From Neoakkermansia glycaniphila (lineage in GTDB: Bacteria; Verrucomicrobiota; Verrucomicrobiia; Verrucomicrobiales; Akkermansiaceae): 64,000 bases of DNA. Below the pieces are notes generated by a model. That model ran no database searches and was not told where the DNA came from. It saw nothing but the letters and a program-made list of their open reading frames with translations. This document shows, piece after piece, positions 34,748-45,531 of the stretch (position 1 is its first letter; each line of letters opens with the position of its first letter). The stretch lies in contig NZ_LIGX01000041.1 in assembly GCF_001683795.1 (NCBI RefSeq), positions 124,001 through 188,000 on the forward strand, given 5' to 3'. Position numbers and translations under genes: made by a program.

Positions 34748-37700
34748 TTAGGCGTACATGGAGAGGGCTTCGGCGAGAGCCGGTGACGGGGTGACGCGGT
34801 AGCGGTCTCCGAGTTCGATGCTGGCGCGGTTGCCGAGGCTGTTGCGGAAGGTGAGGATGACGGGGGTTTTGCCCGCGTGTTTCAGGATGATGTCTTTGAC
34901 GTTTTGCAGGTCCGCTTCGTCGTGCCGCGTGGTGGAGAGGACGATTTCATACGGAGCATTGGCCGCCTTTTTCCTTTTGGAGGCGGTGCTGAGGGATTCC
35001 ATGCTGTTGATGGATATTTTTTTGGTGCCTGTGCGGTCGTCTTCCGAGATGCGCGCGCGGTATCTGATAAAGTTGCCGACGGCGAGGAGTCCTTCCTGTT
35101 CCTGAGCTTTGGCGAAGGCATCGCCCCAGAGGAGGGCTTCGGCGCTTCCGGTGAAGTCTTCGAGGGTGAGGATGGCGAATTTCTGGCCGCTTTTGGAGAG
35201 TTTGACGGTGACGAGGCGGATCATGCCGGCCATGTCCTGCGGGCCTTTGAGTTCGACGATGGGGGTGTCGTCGAGGGTGCCGATCTGGATGAATTTCGGG
35301 TTGTCGATGATGCCTCGCATGCTGTCGAGCGGGTGGCCGCTGAAGTAGGCTCCGGTGAGGTCTTTTTCGAGGTTGAGCTTTTCTTCCTTGTCCCATTCGG
35401 GCACGGCCTTGACGGGTTCGGGCAGGGAGGTGGCTTCCATCATGTCGAAGAGGGAGGCCTGGCCGACTTCGCGGTCCTTGTGGATGCTGGATGCGCCGTT
35501 GATGGCGGTTTCGATGTTGTTGAAGACGACGGCCCGGGGCTGGTGGGTCCAGTCGAAGGCTCCGGCGCGGACGAGGCTTTCGAGCTGGTTGCGGCGTACG
35601 TCGCGCGAGTCGATGCGGTAGCAGAAGTCGTCCAGCGATTGGAAGGGGCCGTTTTTTTTGCGTTCTTCGGTGATGACCCGGACGGTGACGTCGCTCATGC
35701 TTTTGATGGAGGCCAGGCCGAAGCGGACGGCCCAGCGGCCGTTCGGCAGCTGTTCGGGTTTGAATTTGACGTCGGAGTGGTTGACGCAGGGCTGGAGGAC
35801 TTCGATGCCCATGCGGTTGGCTTCCTGAATGAAGATGCCGATTTTGTCGTTGTTGGCTTCGTTGGACATGAGGCCGCAGAGGAATTCGACGGGGTGGTTG
35901 GCCTTGAGGTAGGCGGTCCAGTAGGAGATGTGGCCGTAGCAGGCGGAGTGGGATTTGTTGAAGCCGTATCCGGCGAATTTTTCGATTTTGTCGAAGATGG
36001 CTCCGGCCAGTTTTTCGTCGATCTGGTTGGTTTCGGCGCAGCCTTTGATGAAGTTGGCGCGTTCGTGCGCCATTTTTTCCGGGTCTTTTTTACCCATGGC
36101 GCGGCGGAGAAGGTCGGCTCCGCCGAGGGTGTAGCCTGCGAGGAGTTTGGCGGCACTTTGAACCTGTTCCTGGTAGATCATGACACCGTAGGTTTCGCCG
36201 CTGACCTGTTCGAGGAGGGGGTGTTCGTAGTGGACTTCCTGAAGGCCTTTTTTGACCTGGATCATTTCGTCGATGAACTGCATGGCGCCCGGGCGGTAGA
36301 GGGCGAGGAGGTCGATGATGTCTTCGATTTTCTGGATGCCGTAGCGTCGGCAGGTGTCGACCATGCCTCCGGATTCGAGCTGGAAGACGCCCATGGTGTC
36401 GCCCCGGTTGAGGAGGGAGAGGGTGGGCTTGTCGTCGAGGGGGACGCGGGTGATGTCGAATTCCGGGTCGTTCCAGCGGATGTATTCTTCGGCATCCCTC
36501 ATGACGGTGAGGGTTTTGAGGCCGAGGAAGTCCATTTTCAAGAGGCCGACTTCGGTGATGGCGGACATGTCGCATTGGGCGACGACGGCGCCGTGCGGGT
36601 TCGAGAGGTCGTCGCGCGTGAGTGCGGCGTGTTCGTCGAGCGGGCGGTCGCCGATGACGATGCCTGCGGCATGGACGCCGACGTTGCGGACGAGGCCTTC
36701 GAGGCGCGTGGCGTAGTCCCAGAGCTGGGTGTATGTTTCGCTGCCGGCGATGAGGTTGCGGAGGTCTTCGTTTTGCTCGTAGCTTTTTTTGAGGGTGACT
36801 CCGGGGCCGGTTTCGATGAGTTTGGCGATTTTGTCGCCGTCGCCGTAGGAGAGGTCCATGACGCGGGCGACGTCGCGCAGGACGGATTTCGCACCGAGGG
36901 TTCCGTAGGTGATGATGTGGGAGACGGCGCGTTCGCCGTATTTCTGACGGACGTATTCGATGACTTCGGGGCGTCGGGTCTGGCAGAAGTCGATGTCGAT
37001 GTCGGGAGGGCTGACACGTTCCGGGTTGAGGAATCGTTCGAAGATGAGGCCGAAGCGGAGGGGGCAGATGTCGGTGATTTTCATCACGTAGGCGACGAGG
37101 GAGCCTGCAGCGGAGCCGCGGCCGGGGCCGACGGGGATGCCGTGGTCTTTGGCCCAGTTGATGAAGTCGGCGGTGATGAGGAAGTAGGAGGGGAATTTGA
37201 GCTGGTTGATGATGCCGAGTTCGTAGTCGAGGCGGGCGCGGAGTTCCTGGTCGTTGTCGGCGCGGTCTTGCCCGTAGCGTTCGGCGAGGCCTTCGTAGCA
37301 GATTTTACGGAGGTATTCTTCGCGGGTGGAGCCGTCCGGGGTGTCGAATTCGGGGTATTTTTCCGTGCTGGTGGAGTCGAGTTTGAGGGTGACGTTGCAG
37401 CGTTCGGCGATTTTGACGGTGTTGTCGCATGCTTCGGGATGGTCCTTGAAGATGGCTCTCATTTCCTCGGGGGATTTGAGGTATACTTCCGAGGAGTACC
37501 GCATGCGGTTGGGGTTGGCGATTTTTTCGTTGGTGCCGATGCAGATGAGGGCATCGTGCATGTCGTGGTCGGCCCGGGTGAGGAAGTGGACGTCGTTGCT
37601 GGCGACGAGGGGTGTGTCCGTCTCTTTGGCGAGGCGGATGAGTTCGGGAAGGACTTTTTTCTGTTCGTCGAGGCCGTGGTCCTGTATTTCGACAAAGAAG

Positions 37701-38260
37701 TTGCCGTCTCCGAAGACGGTTTTGAGCTCAAGGAGGGTGTCGCGGGCTTTTTCGGGCTGGTCGACGAGGAGCCATTCGTTGATGGGGCCTGCGAGGCAGC
37801 CGGAGAGGCAGATGATGCCTTCGTGGTATTCGCGCAGGGTGTCGATGTCTACGCGGGGTTTGTAGTAGAAGCCTTCGAGATGGGAGCGCGAGACGAGTTT
37901 GATGAGGTTGAACCACCCGGTTTCGTTTTCGGCGAGGAGGGTGAGGTGGGTGTATTTGCGGCGGCCCGGCAGGTGTTTCCTGATGTTGAGGGCAGTGGGC
38001 GCCATGTAGACTTCGCAGCCGAGGATGGCTTTGAAGAGGGGCTTGGGAGAGTCGGGGTGCTCTTTGTTGTAGCCTTTGATTTTTTTGTTGTGCTTGTTGA
38101 CATTGACGACCATTTCGACAATGCCGTAGACGTTGCCGTGGTCGGTCATGGCGACGGAGTCCATGCCGAGTTCGGCGCACTTTTTGATGAGCTCGTCCGT
38201 GCGGATGGCGCCGTCGAGCAGGGAGAATTCCGTGTGGGTGTGGAGGTGGACGAAGCTCAC
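34748..38260 (-). CDS. dnaE: DNA polymerase III alpha subunit
   Basis: This protein of about 1170 residues is the replicative polymerase. The N-terminal PHP domain starts at once (HLHTHTEFSLLDG, about 5-17), the polymerase catalytic aspartates are in PDIDIDFCQTRR (about 412-423), followed by the fingers, a helix-hairpin-helix region and an OB domain (MIRLVTVKLSKSGQKFAILTLEDFTGS, about 1015-1041). The start is the GTG at 38260, eight bases after GGGAGG, and it overlaps the pyrD stop as GTGA. The longer open frame upstream covers pyrD and is not coding in this frame. Length and domains fit DnaE1. Confidence 0.97.
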   Translation of the reverse strand: MSFVHLHTHTEFSLLDGAIRTDELIKKCAELGMDSVAMTDHGNVYGIVEMVVNVNKHNKKIKGYNKEHPDSPKPLFKAILGCEVYMAPTALNIRKHLPGRRKYTHLTLLAENETGWFNLIKLVSRSHLEGFYYKPRVDIDTLREYHEGIICLSGCLAGPINEWLLVDQPEKARDTLLELKTVFGDGNFFVEIQDHGLDEQKKVLPELIRLAKETDTPLVASNDVHFLTRADHDMHDALICIGTNEKIANPNRMRYSSEVYLKSPEEMRAIFKDHPEACDNTVKIAERCNVTLKLDSTSTEKYPEFDTPDGSTREEYLRKICYEGLAERYGQDRADNDQELRARLDYELGIINQLKFPSYFLITADFINWAKDHGIPVGPGRGSAAGSLVAYVMKITDICPLRFGLIFERFLNPERVSPPDIDIDFCQTRRPEVIEYVRQKYGERAVSHIITYGTLGAKSVLRDVARVMDLSYGDGDKIAKLIETGPGVTLKKSYEQNEDLRNLIAGSETYTQLWDYATRLEGLVRNVGVHAAGIVIGDRPLDEHAALTRDDLSNPHGAVVAQCDMSAITEVGLLKMDFLGLKTLTVMRDAEEYIRWNDPEFDITRVPLDDKPTLSLLNRGDTMGVFQLESGGMVDTCRRYGIQKIEDIIDLLALYRPGAMQFIDEMIQVKKGLQEVHYEHPLLEQVSGETYGVMIYQEQVQSAAKLLAGYTLGGADLLRRAMGKKDPEKMAHERANFIKGCAETNQIDEKLAGAIFDKIEKFAGYGFNKSHSACYGHISYWTAYLKANHPVEFLCGLMSNEANNDKIGIFIQEANRMGIEVLQPCVNHSDVKFKPEQLPNGRWAVRFGLASIKSMSDVTVRVITEERKKNGPFQSLDDFCYRIDSRDVRRNQLESLVRAGAFDWTHQPRAVVFNNIETAINGASSIHKDREVGQASLFDMMEATSLPEPVKAVPEWDKEEKLNLEKDLTGAYFSGHPLDSMRGIIDNPKFIQIGTLDDTPIVELKGPQDMAGMIRLVTVKLSKSGQKFAILTLEDFTGSAEALLWGDAFAKAQEQEGLLAVGNFIRYRARISEDDRTGTKKISINSMESLSTASKRKKAANAPYEIVLSTTRHDEADLQNVKDIILKHAGKTPVILTFRNSLGNRASIELGDRYRVTPSPALAEALSMYA

Positions 38261-39315
38261 GCTTCGCCTCCCTTCGCTGCGGGGGATTGTTCGCGCATGG
38301 CGCGGACGCAGTCGCCGATGAGGTTCGGGCCTTTGTAGATGAATCCGGTGTAGAGCTGGACGAGGCTGGCTCCGGCGCGGAGTTTTTTGACTGCATCGTC
38401 TCCGGTCATGATGCCGCCCACGCCGATGATGGGGATGCGGCCTCCGAGTTCTGCGGCGAATGCCTGGATGATTTCGGTGGAGCGTTTGGTGAGAGGTTTG
38501 CCGGAGAGGCCGCCAGCTTCCTGGTGGCGCGGGTGCCTCTCGACGCCGCCGCGGCCGAGGGTGGTGTTGGTGGCGATGAGTCCGTCGAGGCCGCCGTCGA
38601 GGAAGACGCGGCTGAGTTCCCTGATCTGGTCGATCTCCATGTCGGGCGCGACTTTCATGAGGAGGGGAACTTTTTTGCCGGTGTCGCTGACGAGGTTGGA
38701 TTGTTCGGCTTTGAGGACGGCGAGGAGCCGCGCGGCGCTGTCCGCCTTCTGGAGTTCGCGGAGGCCGGGGGTGTTCGGTGAGGAGAAGTTGACGGCGATG
38801 TAGTCCGCCACGGGCCATGCGGCGCGGAGGCAGGAGAGGTAGTCGTGGTTGGCTTCGTCGTTCGGCGTGACTTTGTTTTTGCCGATGTTGACGCCGACGA
38901 TGCCTTTGAAGGTGGATTGTTTTTCGATGTTGCAGACGCCTTCATCGATGCCGTGGTTGTTGAAGCCCATGCGATTGATGATGCCTTCCTGCGGGATGAG
39001 GCGGAAGAGGCGGGGCTTGGGGTTGCCAGGCTGCGGGCGGGGGGTGAGGGTGCCTACTTCGACGAAGCCGAAGCCGAGGCGGCCGAAGGCGTCGATGGTG
39101 TCGGCTTCCTTGTCCATGCCGGCGGCGAGGCCGACGCGGTTCGGGAATTTGAGGCCCCAGAGTTCGACCGGGTCGTTTTCAGGCGTTCCGGCGATGAGGC
39201 CGAGGATGCGCAGGCGTTCGGCCATGCGGAGCCCGGCGAGGGTGATCGTGTGGGCGGTTTCGGGATTCAGTTGGAAAAGGCACTTTTTCGCGATCTTGTA
39301 TAGCAGAGGAGACAC
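38257..39315 (-). CDS. pyrD: Dihydroorotate dehydrogenase, class 2 (quinone)
   Basis: This 352-residue flavoprotein oxidises dihydroorotate to orotate in pyrimidine synthesis, passing electrons to quinone at the membrane. The N-terminal membrane-associating helix (LYKIAKKCLFQLNPETAH, about 5-22) marks class 2. FMN-binding and catalytic segments are visible: GLAAGMDKEA (about 62-71), INRMGFNNHG (about 113-122), and NFSSPNTPGLR with the catalytic serine (about 175-185). GTG start at 39315, nine bases after a -10 box. Its stop overlaps the dnaE start (GTGA), so the two are translationally coupled. Confidence 0.96.
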   Translation of the reverse strand: MSPLLYKIAKKCLFQLNPETAHTITLAGLRMAERLRILGLIAGTPENDPVELWGLKFPNRVGLAAGMDKEADTIDAFGRLGFGFVEVGTLTPRPQPGNPKPRLFRLIPQEGIINRMGFNNHGIDEGVCNIEKQSTFKGIVGVNIGKNKVTPNDEANHDYLSCLRAAWPVADYIAVNFSSPNTPGLRELQKADSAARLLAVLKAEQSNLVSDTGKKVPLLMKVAPDMEIDQIRELSRVFLDGGLDGLIATNTTLGRGGVERHPRHQEAGGLSGKPLTKRSTEIIQAFAAELGGRIPIIGVGGIMTGDDAVKKLRAGASLVQLYTGFIYKGPNLIGDCVRAMREQSPAAKGGEA

Positions 39316-39324
39316 AGCGCGGAT

Positions 39325-39352
39325 ATTGTACCCGATCCTGAGCGGAGGTCAA
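39325..39352 (-). promoter_or_regulatory. Promoter of pyrD-dnaE
   Basis: On the minus strand, TTGACC (39347-39352), 16 bp and TACAAT (39325-39330) lie nine bases before the GTG at 39315, predicting almost no leader. Confidence 0.65.
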
Positions 39353-39394
39353 GTCATGAATGCCTTGCGGCGCAGTGCGCTTCCGCTGTTCGGC

Positions 39395-39889
39395 TTATTT
39401 CGTTTTGTCGAGAAAGTAGGCTTCTCCGCTGTCGGGGTCTCCGTGGGTGAAGATGAGGCAGTTGGGGCGTTTGCCGTAGAATGAGGCCGAGACGGTTTCG
39501 TTCGTTCCGTTTTTGCGGAAGTTCAGGTTGACGCCGTATGAGGTGCTTCCGCTGCCGGGGATGGATGTGTAGATTGCCCATGTGCCTCGTATGTCTTCCA
39601 GTTTGCTCCATGTGTCGGGGGAGTAGCTTTTTTCCGTGGAGTAATTACGGTAGAGGAAGGTGCCGTCTTTGCTGAAGGTGAGCTGCATCGGGTGCGTTTG
39701 CAGCTGGTTTTTCAGGGATGGCGGGCACCATGAGGTTTTGAAGGAGTCTTTCGACGAGTTCCATGTGCCGACGATGTCTTCGGGCAGCGGCTTTTTTTCC
39801 AGCATGTTGCAGGATTCGTAGTGGGGGTCGCCCCAGCATCCGGAGAGGAGGAGGGCGAGAGTCGGAAGCAGGGTGCGGGCAAGGGGCAT
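39395..39889 (-). CDS. Lipoprotein of unknown function
   Basis: This 164-residue protein has a lipoprotein signal peptide ending in LLLSGC (lipid cysteine C18). The mature part is beta-rich with IVGTWNSSKDSF (about 39-50), LTFSKDGTFLYRNY (about 70-83) and RGTWAIYTSI (about 100-109), the pattern of small lipocalin-like or 'GTW' domains. It starts three bases after the stop of the 138-residue gene, so they are one operon. Function is unknown. Confidence 0.75.
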   Translation of the reverse strand: MPLARTLLPTLALLLSGCWGDPHYESCNMLEKKPLPEDIVGTWNSSKDSFKTSWCPPSLKNQLQTHPMQLTFSKDGTFLYRNYSTEKSYSPDTWSKLEDIRGTWAIYTSIPGSGSTSYGVNLNFRKNGTNETVSASFYGKRPNCLIFTHGDPDSGEAYFLDKTK

Positions 39890-39892
39890 GGC

Positions 39893-40309
39893 TCAAGGGT
39901 AATCCGGCTCAGGCGGTGTGTCAAGGATGTCCTTCGAGGTGGGCGGTTGAGGTGCGTATGTTTCCAGTAGCGATTCGATCAATTCATTGAATTCGTATCC
40001 GAAAGATACTTTGTATCCCGAATTTTTCATGCGGAAGGGTCTGCTGGATTCTCCGCTTTTTTCCAAGTTGGAGATTCCGGTGTACCAGCATTCCTCGGAA
40101 TTTGCTTTGCGTATGTAGATGGCATTCTGATGGATTTTTCCATCAAACATGCGTTGGTAGCTCATGTTGTCCAAATAGAGGTCTGCGATTCTTTTCCATT
40201 TGGTGTTCGGGGATGGGTCGGCGGATGGAGTAAAGCCGATGTCTCCAGGGGTCCATGAGAACAGGGAGCTGATTTTCTTGAAGCATTTGAATATTCTATC
40301 CAGAAGCAC
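39893..40309 (-). CDS. Small protein of unknown function, GTG start
   Basis: I do not recognise this 138-residue protein. It starts with an amphipathic basic stretch (LLDRIFKCFKKISSLFSW, about 2-19), without a clear signal peptide, and has a mixed alpha/beta body ending in a proline-rich tail. It is more AT-rich than its neighbours. The GTG at 40309 lies six bases after a clear promoter pair, which supports both the gene and its start. The lipoprotein gene follows after three bases. Confidence 0.65.
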   Translation of the reverse strand: MLLDRIFKCFKKISSLFSWTPGDIGFTPSADPSPNTKWKRIADLYLDNMSYQRMFDGKIHQNAIYIRKANSEECWYTGISNLEKSGESSRPFRMKNSGYKVSFGYEFNELIESLLETYAPQPPTSKDILDTPPEPDYP

Positions 40310-40315
40310 GGTGCC

Positions 40316-40344
40316 AGTTTAGCGATGGCATTGCATGCAGTCAA
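40316..40344 (-). promoter_or_regulatory. Leaderless-type promoter
   Basis: On the minus strand, TTGACT (40339-40344), 17 bp and TAAACT (40316-40321) are followed after six bases by the GTG at 40309. Confidence 0.65.
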
Positions 40345-40530
40345 TCATCAAGTGCTTTCGGCGCGCCGGGATTCGCAGAGGTGACGAGGCGGGGGAGTGC
40401 CGTGGCATGACGTTCATTCCGTATGGTTCCGGGCTGTGGGGTGGTGGAGATTTCTGCCCGTTTGCTCCCGCATTCCGTTCTGCCGGAAATGCGGAGGCGG
40501 TGTGCGAGCTGCTGACACGCTCCCGCTTGA

Positions 40531-42442
<1,912 letters not shown>

Positions 42443-42449
42443 AGCTCCC

Positions 42450-42944
42450 GTGAAAATGAATTCTCTCCTCAAGGCTTCTTTGGGGTGCCTTGGCACCGTG
42501 GCCTTTTTGGCTTCATGCGATCCCGCCGGCAGCGACGAGCGGGAAGTGCAGCAGCTCAAGAAGGACAATGCGAGGATCGTGGCGCAGATCGGCGAGATGC
42601 AGAAGGCTGTCGATCATGTGGATACGCTGCGGAAGCAGGCTTCCGTGCTGACGGATAAGCTCCGGGAGATGTCCGAGGAGATTGCCTCCGCTTCGCCCCG
42701 CGAAAGGAACGAAGTGTACGGCGAGCCTCTGGTGCGTACGGTGAAGAATTTTCCTGTGACGGATGATTTGGAAAAAAACGGCATTGCTCTGGAGAAGATC
42801 GGCCGGGCGTATGCCGACAGGCGCGAGGAATTGCATGCCGCCGAGGAAGCCAAGAAGGAGCGCCGGGACGATCTGCAGGCCCGCCGTGCGAAGTTTTTGG
42901 GCAATGAAGAGTTTCAGCAATTGAAGAAACCTGCCACCCTTTGA
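42450..42944 (+). CDS. Coiled-coil lipoprotein
   Basis: This protein of about 164 residues has a lipoprotein signal peptide ending in AFLASC (lipid cysteine about C23) and a mature part that is mostly a coiled coil (about 30-75 and 110-155). I chose the GTG at 42450, seven bases after a -10-like box; the ATG at 42456 gives the same mature protein. It ends within nine bases of the next gene, a membrane-anchored coiled-coil protein, so the two are an operon and may interact through their coiled coils. Confidence 0.75.
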   Translation: MKMNSLLKASLGCLGTVAFLASCDPAGSDEREVQQLKKDNARIVAQIGEMQKAVDHVDTLRKQASVLTDKLREMSEEIASASPRERNEVYGEPLVRTVKNFPVTDDLEKNGIALEKIGRAYADRREELHAAEEAKKERRDDLQARRAKFLGNEEFQQLKKPATL

Positions 42945-42952
42945 TCTCCCCC

Positions 42953-44035
42953 ATGAAAGAAGAACTCTCCCCAGAATCCGTCGGCGAACAGAAAAACGAC
43001 GATCTCACCCGCTACGCGCCTCCGGCTCCGGAACCCGAGGCGGTGAATGAAGCTCCTGCCAAGGAGCTGGCGGCAGCTTTGCCGGTGGCAGCGCCCGCAG
43101 TCGAAGAGGCGCCGGCTGTAGCGGCTCCGAAAGAGCCCGCCAAGGAAAAGGATCCGGAGGAAAAGGCTGTTCCGGTCAGGAAGCGCGGCATGATGGCCTC
43201 GTTGTTCGATGCGGTGCTGGTGTTGCTGGTGATTGCGGTCGTCGGTGTGGCCGGTTATGTCGTGTACGAGATGCGGAAGGCTTATCCCGTCGAAACAACG
43301 GTGGACAAGCTGCGTGCCGAGAATTCGAAGCTTTCGGCCCATCGCGAGACGTTGAAGGAAGCTTTCCTCAAGTCGCAGGAGGATGCGAGATCCCTGCAGG
43401 AATATACGGATACGGTGGACAGGCTGCTGGTGCATCCCCGTTCCCTCCAGAATATCGTGCAGCGCATCAAGGATTTGGATGTGGCGATCAGTCTGGAGCG
43501 CAATGCCCTGCGTTCCCTGGACGCCGAATACAGGCAGCTTGCCCAGACCCGTATGAGCGGTTTGCTGATTGATTCCCTGACGACGGTGGACGGCAGGCGT
43601 TCCTACCAGGGTGTGATTATCAAGAAATTCGATGGCAAGGATTTGTCGATTGCCCATACGGAAGGTTTGGCCCGCATTCCTCTGGCCAATTTGCCGATGG
43701 AGCGGTTGCCTCTGATTGTACGCTATGCTCTTGGCGGGGAGGATCCTCTCAATATCGCCGAGCTGGATAAGGAAGCGGCAGGCAGTTCCTCTTCGACGAA
43801 AGATGACGGTTCTTCCAGTCTTAATGTGCGGAAGCACGGTGGCGAATCGACGGTGCCTTCCGTGCGCCGCGAGGTGATGGCCCAATTGACTCCGAGCGCC
43901 TATGACCCGCCTGCAGCCAAGCCGACGGTGGACGTGAATTCTCCGGCCACCATGCCTGCTGTTGCGCCCTCTGTTCCGAGGAACAGCGGTTCCGGCTGGG
44001 TGGCTCCGGATGATCCTCTTCCTTTGAATATGTGA
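42953..44035 (+). CDS. Membrane-anchored coiled-coil protein of unknown function
   Basis: This 360-residue protein has a cytoplasmic Pro/Ala/Glu-rich start (about 1-75), one membrane helix (about 80-104: VLVLLVIAVVGVAGYVVYEM), a coiled coil (about 110-200), a small beta domain (about 205-245: GRRSYQGVIIKKFDGKDLSIAH) and a Ser/Pro-rich tail. A TTG at 42941 overlapping the previous stop is an alternative start. Layout resembles the coiled-coil pair at 8504-10323. A terminator follows. No family is recognised. Confidence 0.72.
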   Translation: MKEELSPESVGEQKNDDLTRYAPPAPEPEAVNEAPAKELAAALPVAAPAVEEAPAVAAPKEPAKEKDPEEKAVPVRKRGMMASLFDAVLVLLVIAVVGVAGYVVYEMRKAYPVETTVDKLRAENSKLSAHRETLKEAFLKSQEDARSLQEYTDTVDRLLVHPRSLQNIVQRIKDLDVAISLERNALRSLDAEYRQLAQTRMSGLLIDSLTTVDGRRSYQGVIIKKFDGKDLSIAHTEGLARIPLANLPMERLPLIVRYALGGEDPLNIAELDKEAAGSSSSTKDDGSSSLNVRKHGGESTVPSVRREVMAQLTPSAYDPPAAKPTVDVNSPATMPAVAPSVPRNSGSGWVAPDDPLPLNM

Positions 44036-44056
44036 TTCAAAGCGGCTTTTGAAAGG

Positions 44057-44092
44057 CGGGCGCGGCGATGTTGAAGCCGTGCCCGTTTTGTT
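44057..44092 (+). terminator. Rho-independent terminator
   Basis: A 10-bp GC-rich stem with one G-T pair (44057-44066 with 44076-44085) and a 9-base loop is followed by TTTTGTTT. It ends the coiled-coil pair operon. Confidence 0.85.
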
Positions 44093-44111
44093 TGCGGGGG
44101 AAGGGGGCGCG

Positions 44112-45497
44112 TCAGCAGTTGACGACGTTGACAGCCAAGCCTCCCTGAGCCGTTTCCTTGTATTTGGATTGCATGTCGCGTCCTGTGGCCAGCATGGTTT
44201 TCATGACCTGGTCGAGGGTGACGAAGGATTTGCCGTTGCCGCAGAGGGCGAGGCGTGAAGCGTTGAGCGCCTTGACGGCGGCGACGGCGTTGCGTTCGAT
44301 GCAGGGAATCTGGACGAGGCCGCAGACGGGGTCGCATGTAAGGCCGAGGTTGTGCTCCATGGCGATTTCCGCCGCGCAGGCGGCCTGTGCCGGGGTGCCT
44401 CCGAGCAGTTCGGTGAGAGCGGCTGCAGCCATGGAGCAGGCGACGCCTACTTCGCCCTGGCAGCCTACATCCGCGCCTGAGATGGAGGCGTTCAGTTTGT
44501 ACAGGACGCCGATGCCACCTGCCGTGAGGAGGAATTTGTCCGTGGCGTCGGAGTAGGGTGAGGTGCAGAATTTGACGGCGTAGTTCAGTACGGCCGGGAG
44601 AATGCCGGCTGCCCCGTTGGTGGGGGCGGTGACGATGCGCCCTCCTGCGGCGTTTTCCTCACTGACGGCCATGGCGTAGAGGTTGACCCAGTCGAGGATG
44701 GAGAGGGGATCCCGCAGCAGGGATTCGCCGTTCATGAGCAGGCGACGGCGCATGATTTTGGCACGGCGTTCGATGCGGAGCGGGCCCGGCAGGGTGCCGG
44801 AGTTCTGGATGCCGCTGGCGATGCTTTGGCGCATGGCGGTCCAGATGGCGGCGAGGCGTTCCCGGACTTCCTGTTCGTTGTGCCATGCCAGTTCGTTGCA
44901 GAAGACGACATCCGAGATGGAGAGTTGTTCCCGGCGGCAGATTTCGAGCAGTTCTGCAGCCGATGTGTAGGGAAAGGGTACGTCGATGTCTGCGGTGTAC
45001 CGTTCGGGGTGGATCAGTTCGTCCTGTGTGGCGATGAAGCCGCCTCCTGTCGAGTAGAAGACTTCTTCATACAGGATTTCGTTGTTTGCATCGACGGCTG
45101 AGAAGTGCATGCCGTTCGGGTGCAGTTTCAGGGGGATGTGGTTGGAGAGGTCTACATCTCTTGCGGGGATGAAGGATAGGGAGCAATCGTCTGTCAGCCG
45201 AAGGGTTTGCGATTGTTCCAGTTCAGCGATGTAGGCGGGTATTTTCCGCGTGTTCACCGTTTCGGGAGCTTCTCCGAGGAGGCCGAGCATGATGGCCGTA
45301 TCCGTGCCGTGTCCGTGTCCGGTGGCGGCGAGGGAGCCGTAGCACTGGGCGCGGATGCCCGCGATGTGGGGCAGTTCGGGGGAGAGTAGCAATGCCTGCC
45401 GGAAACGGAGGGCTGCCCGCATCGGTCCGACGGTATGAGAAGACGACGAACCGATGCCGATGGTGAACATGTCGAAGATGCTCAGGGCCTGCGACAT
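44112..45497 (-). CDS. sdaA: L-serine dehydratase (iron-sulfur, single chain)
   Basis: This 461-residue enzyme deaminates L-serine to pyruvate and ammonia using a 4Fe-4S cluster. The N-terminal beta domain starts [24 protein letters not shown] (about 5-28). The C-terminal catalytic domain has [15 protein letters not shown] (about 293-307), the cluster cysteines in [17 protein letters not shown] and [12 protein letters not shown], and the typical end [17 protein letters not shown] chose the ATG at 45497, where the conserved fold starts. It follows trxB after 34 bases. It works against the serine biosynthesis genes at 52.7-56.7 kb. Confidence 0.97.
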   Translation of the reverse strand: MSQALSIFDMFTIGIGSSSSHTVGPMRAALRFRQALLLSPELPHIAGIRAQCYGSLAATGHGHGTDTAIMLGLLGEAPETVNTRKIPAYIAELEQSQTLRLTDDCSLSFIPARDVDLSNHIPLKLHPNGMHFSAVDANNEILYEEVFYSTGGGFIATQDELIHPERYTADIDVPFPYTSAAELLEICRREQLSISDVVFCNELAWHNEQEVRERLAAIWTAMRQSIASGIQNSGTLPGPLRIERRAKIMRRRLLMNGESLLRDPLSILDWVNLYAMAVSEENAAGGRIVTAPTNGAAGILPAVLNYAVKFCTSPYSDATDKFLLTAGGIGVLYKLNASISGADVGCQGEVGVACSMAAAALTELLGGTPAQAACAAEIAMEHNLGLTCDPVCGLVQIPCIERNAVAAVKALNASRLALCGNGKSFVTLDQVMKTMLATGRDMQSKYKETAQGGLAVNVVNC

Positions 45498-45531
45498 AAG
45501 GAGAGAGGCGGTAGGAAGCTGCGACCGGATG

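Noticed and set aside
34877..38338. Very long open frame (1153 codons) on the + strand opposite dnaE
   Set aside because: It mirrors the dnaE codons in the antisense frame, has Val/Phe/Asp-rich low-information sequence and no recognisable domain. The same effect gives long frames opposite pnp (11708-13942) and the TPR gene (2161-4386).
34748..38818. Longer DnaE start upstream of 38260
   Set aside because: The extra 186 codons overlap pyrD in another frame, are Arg/Pro/His-rich and unlike DnaE; the GTG at 38260 has a ribosome-binding site and starts at the PHP domain.
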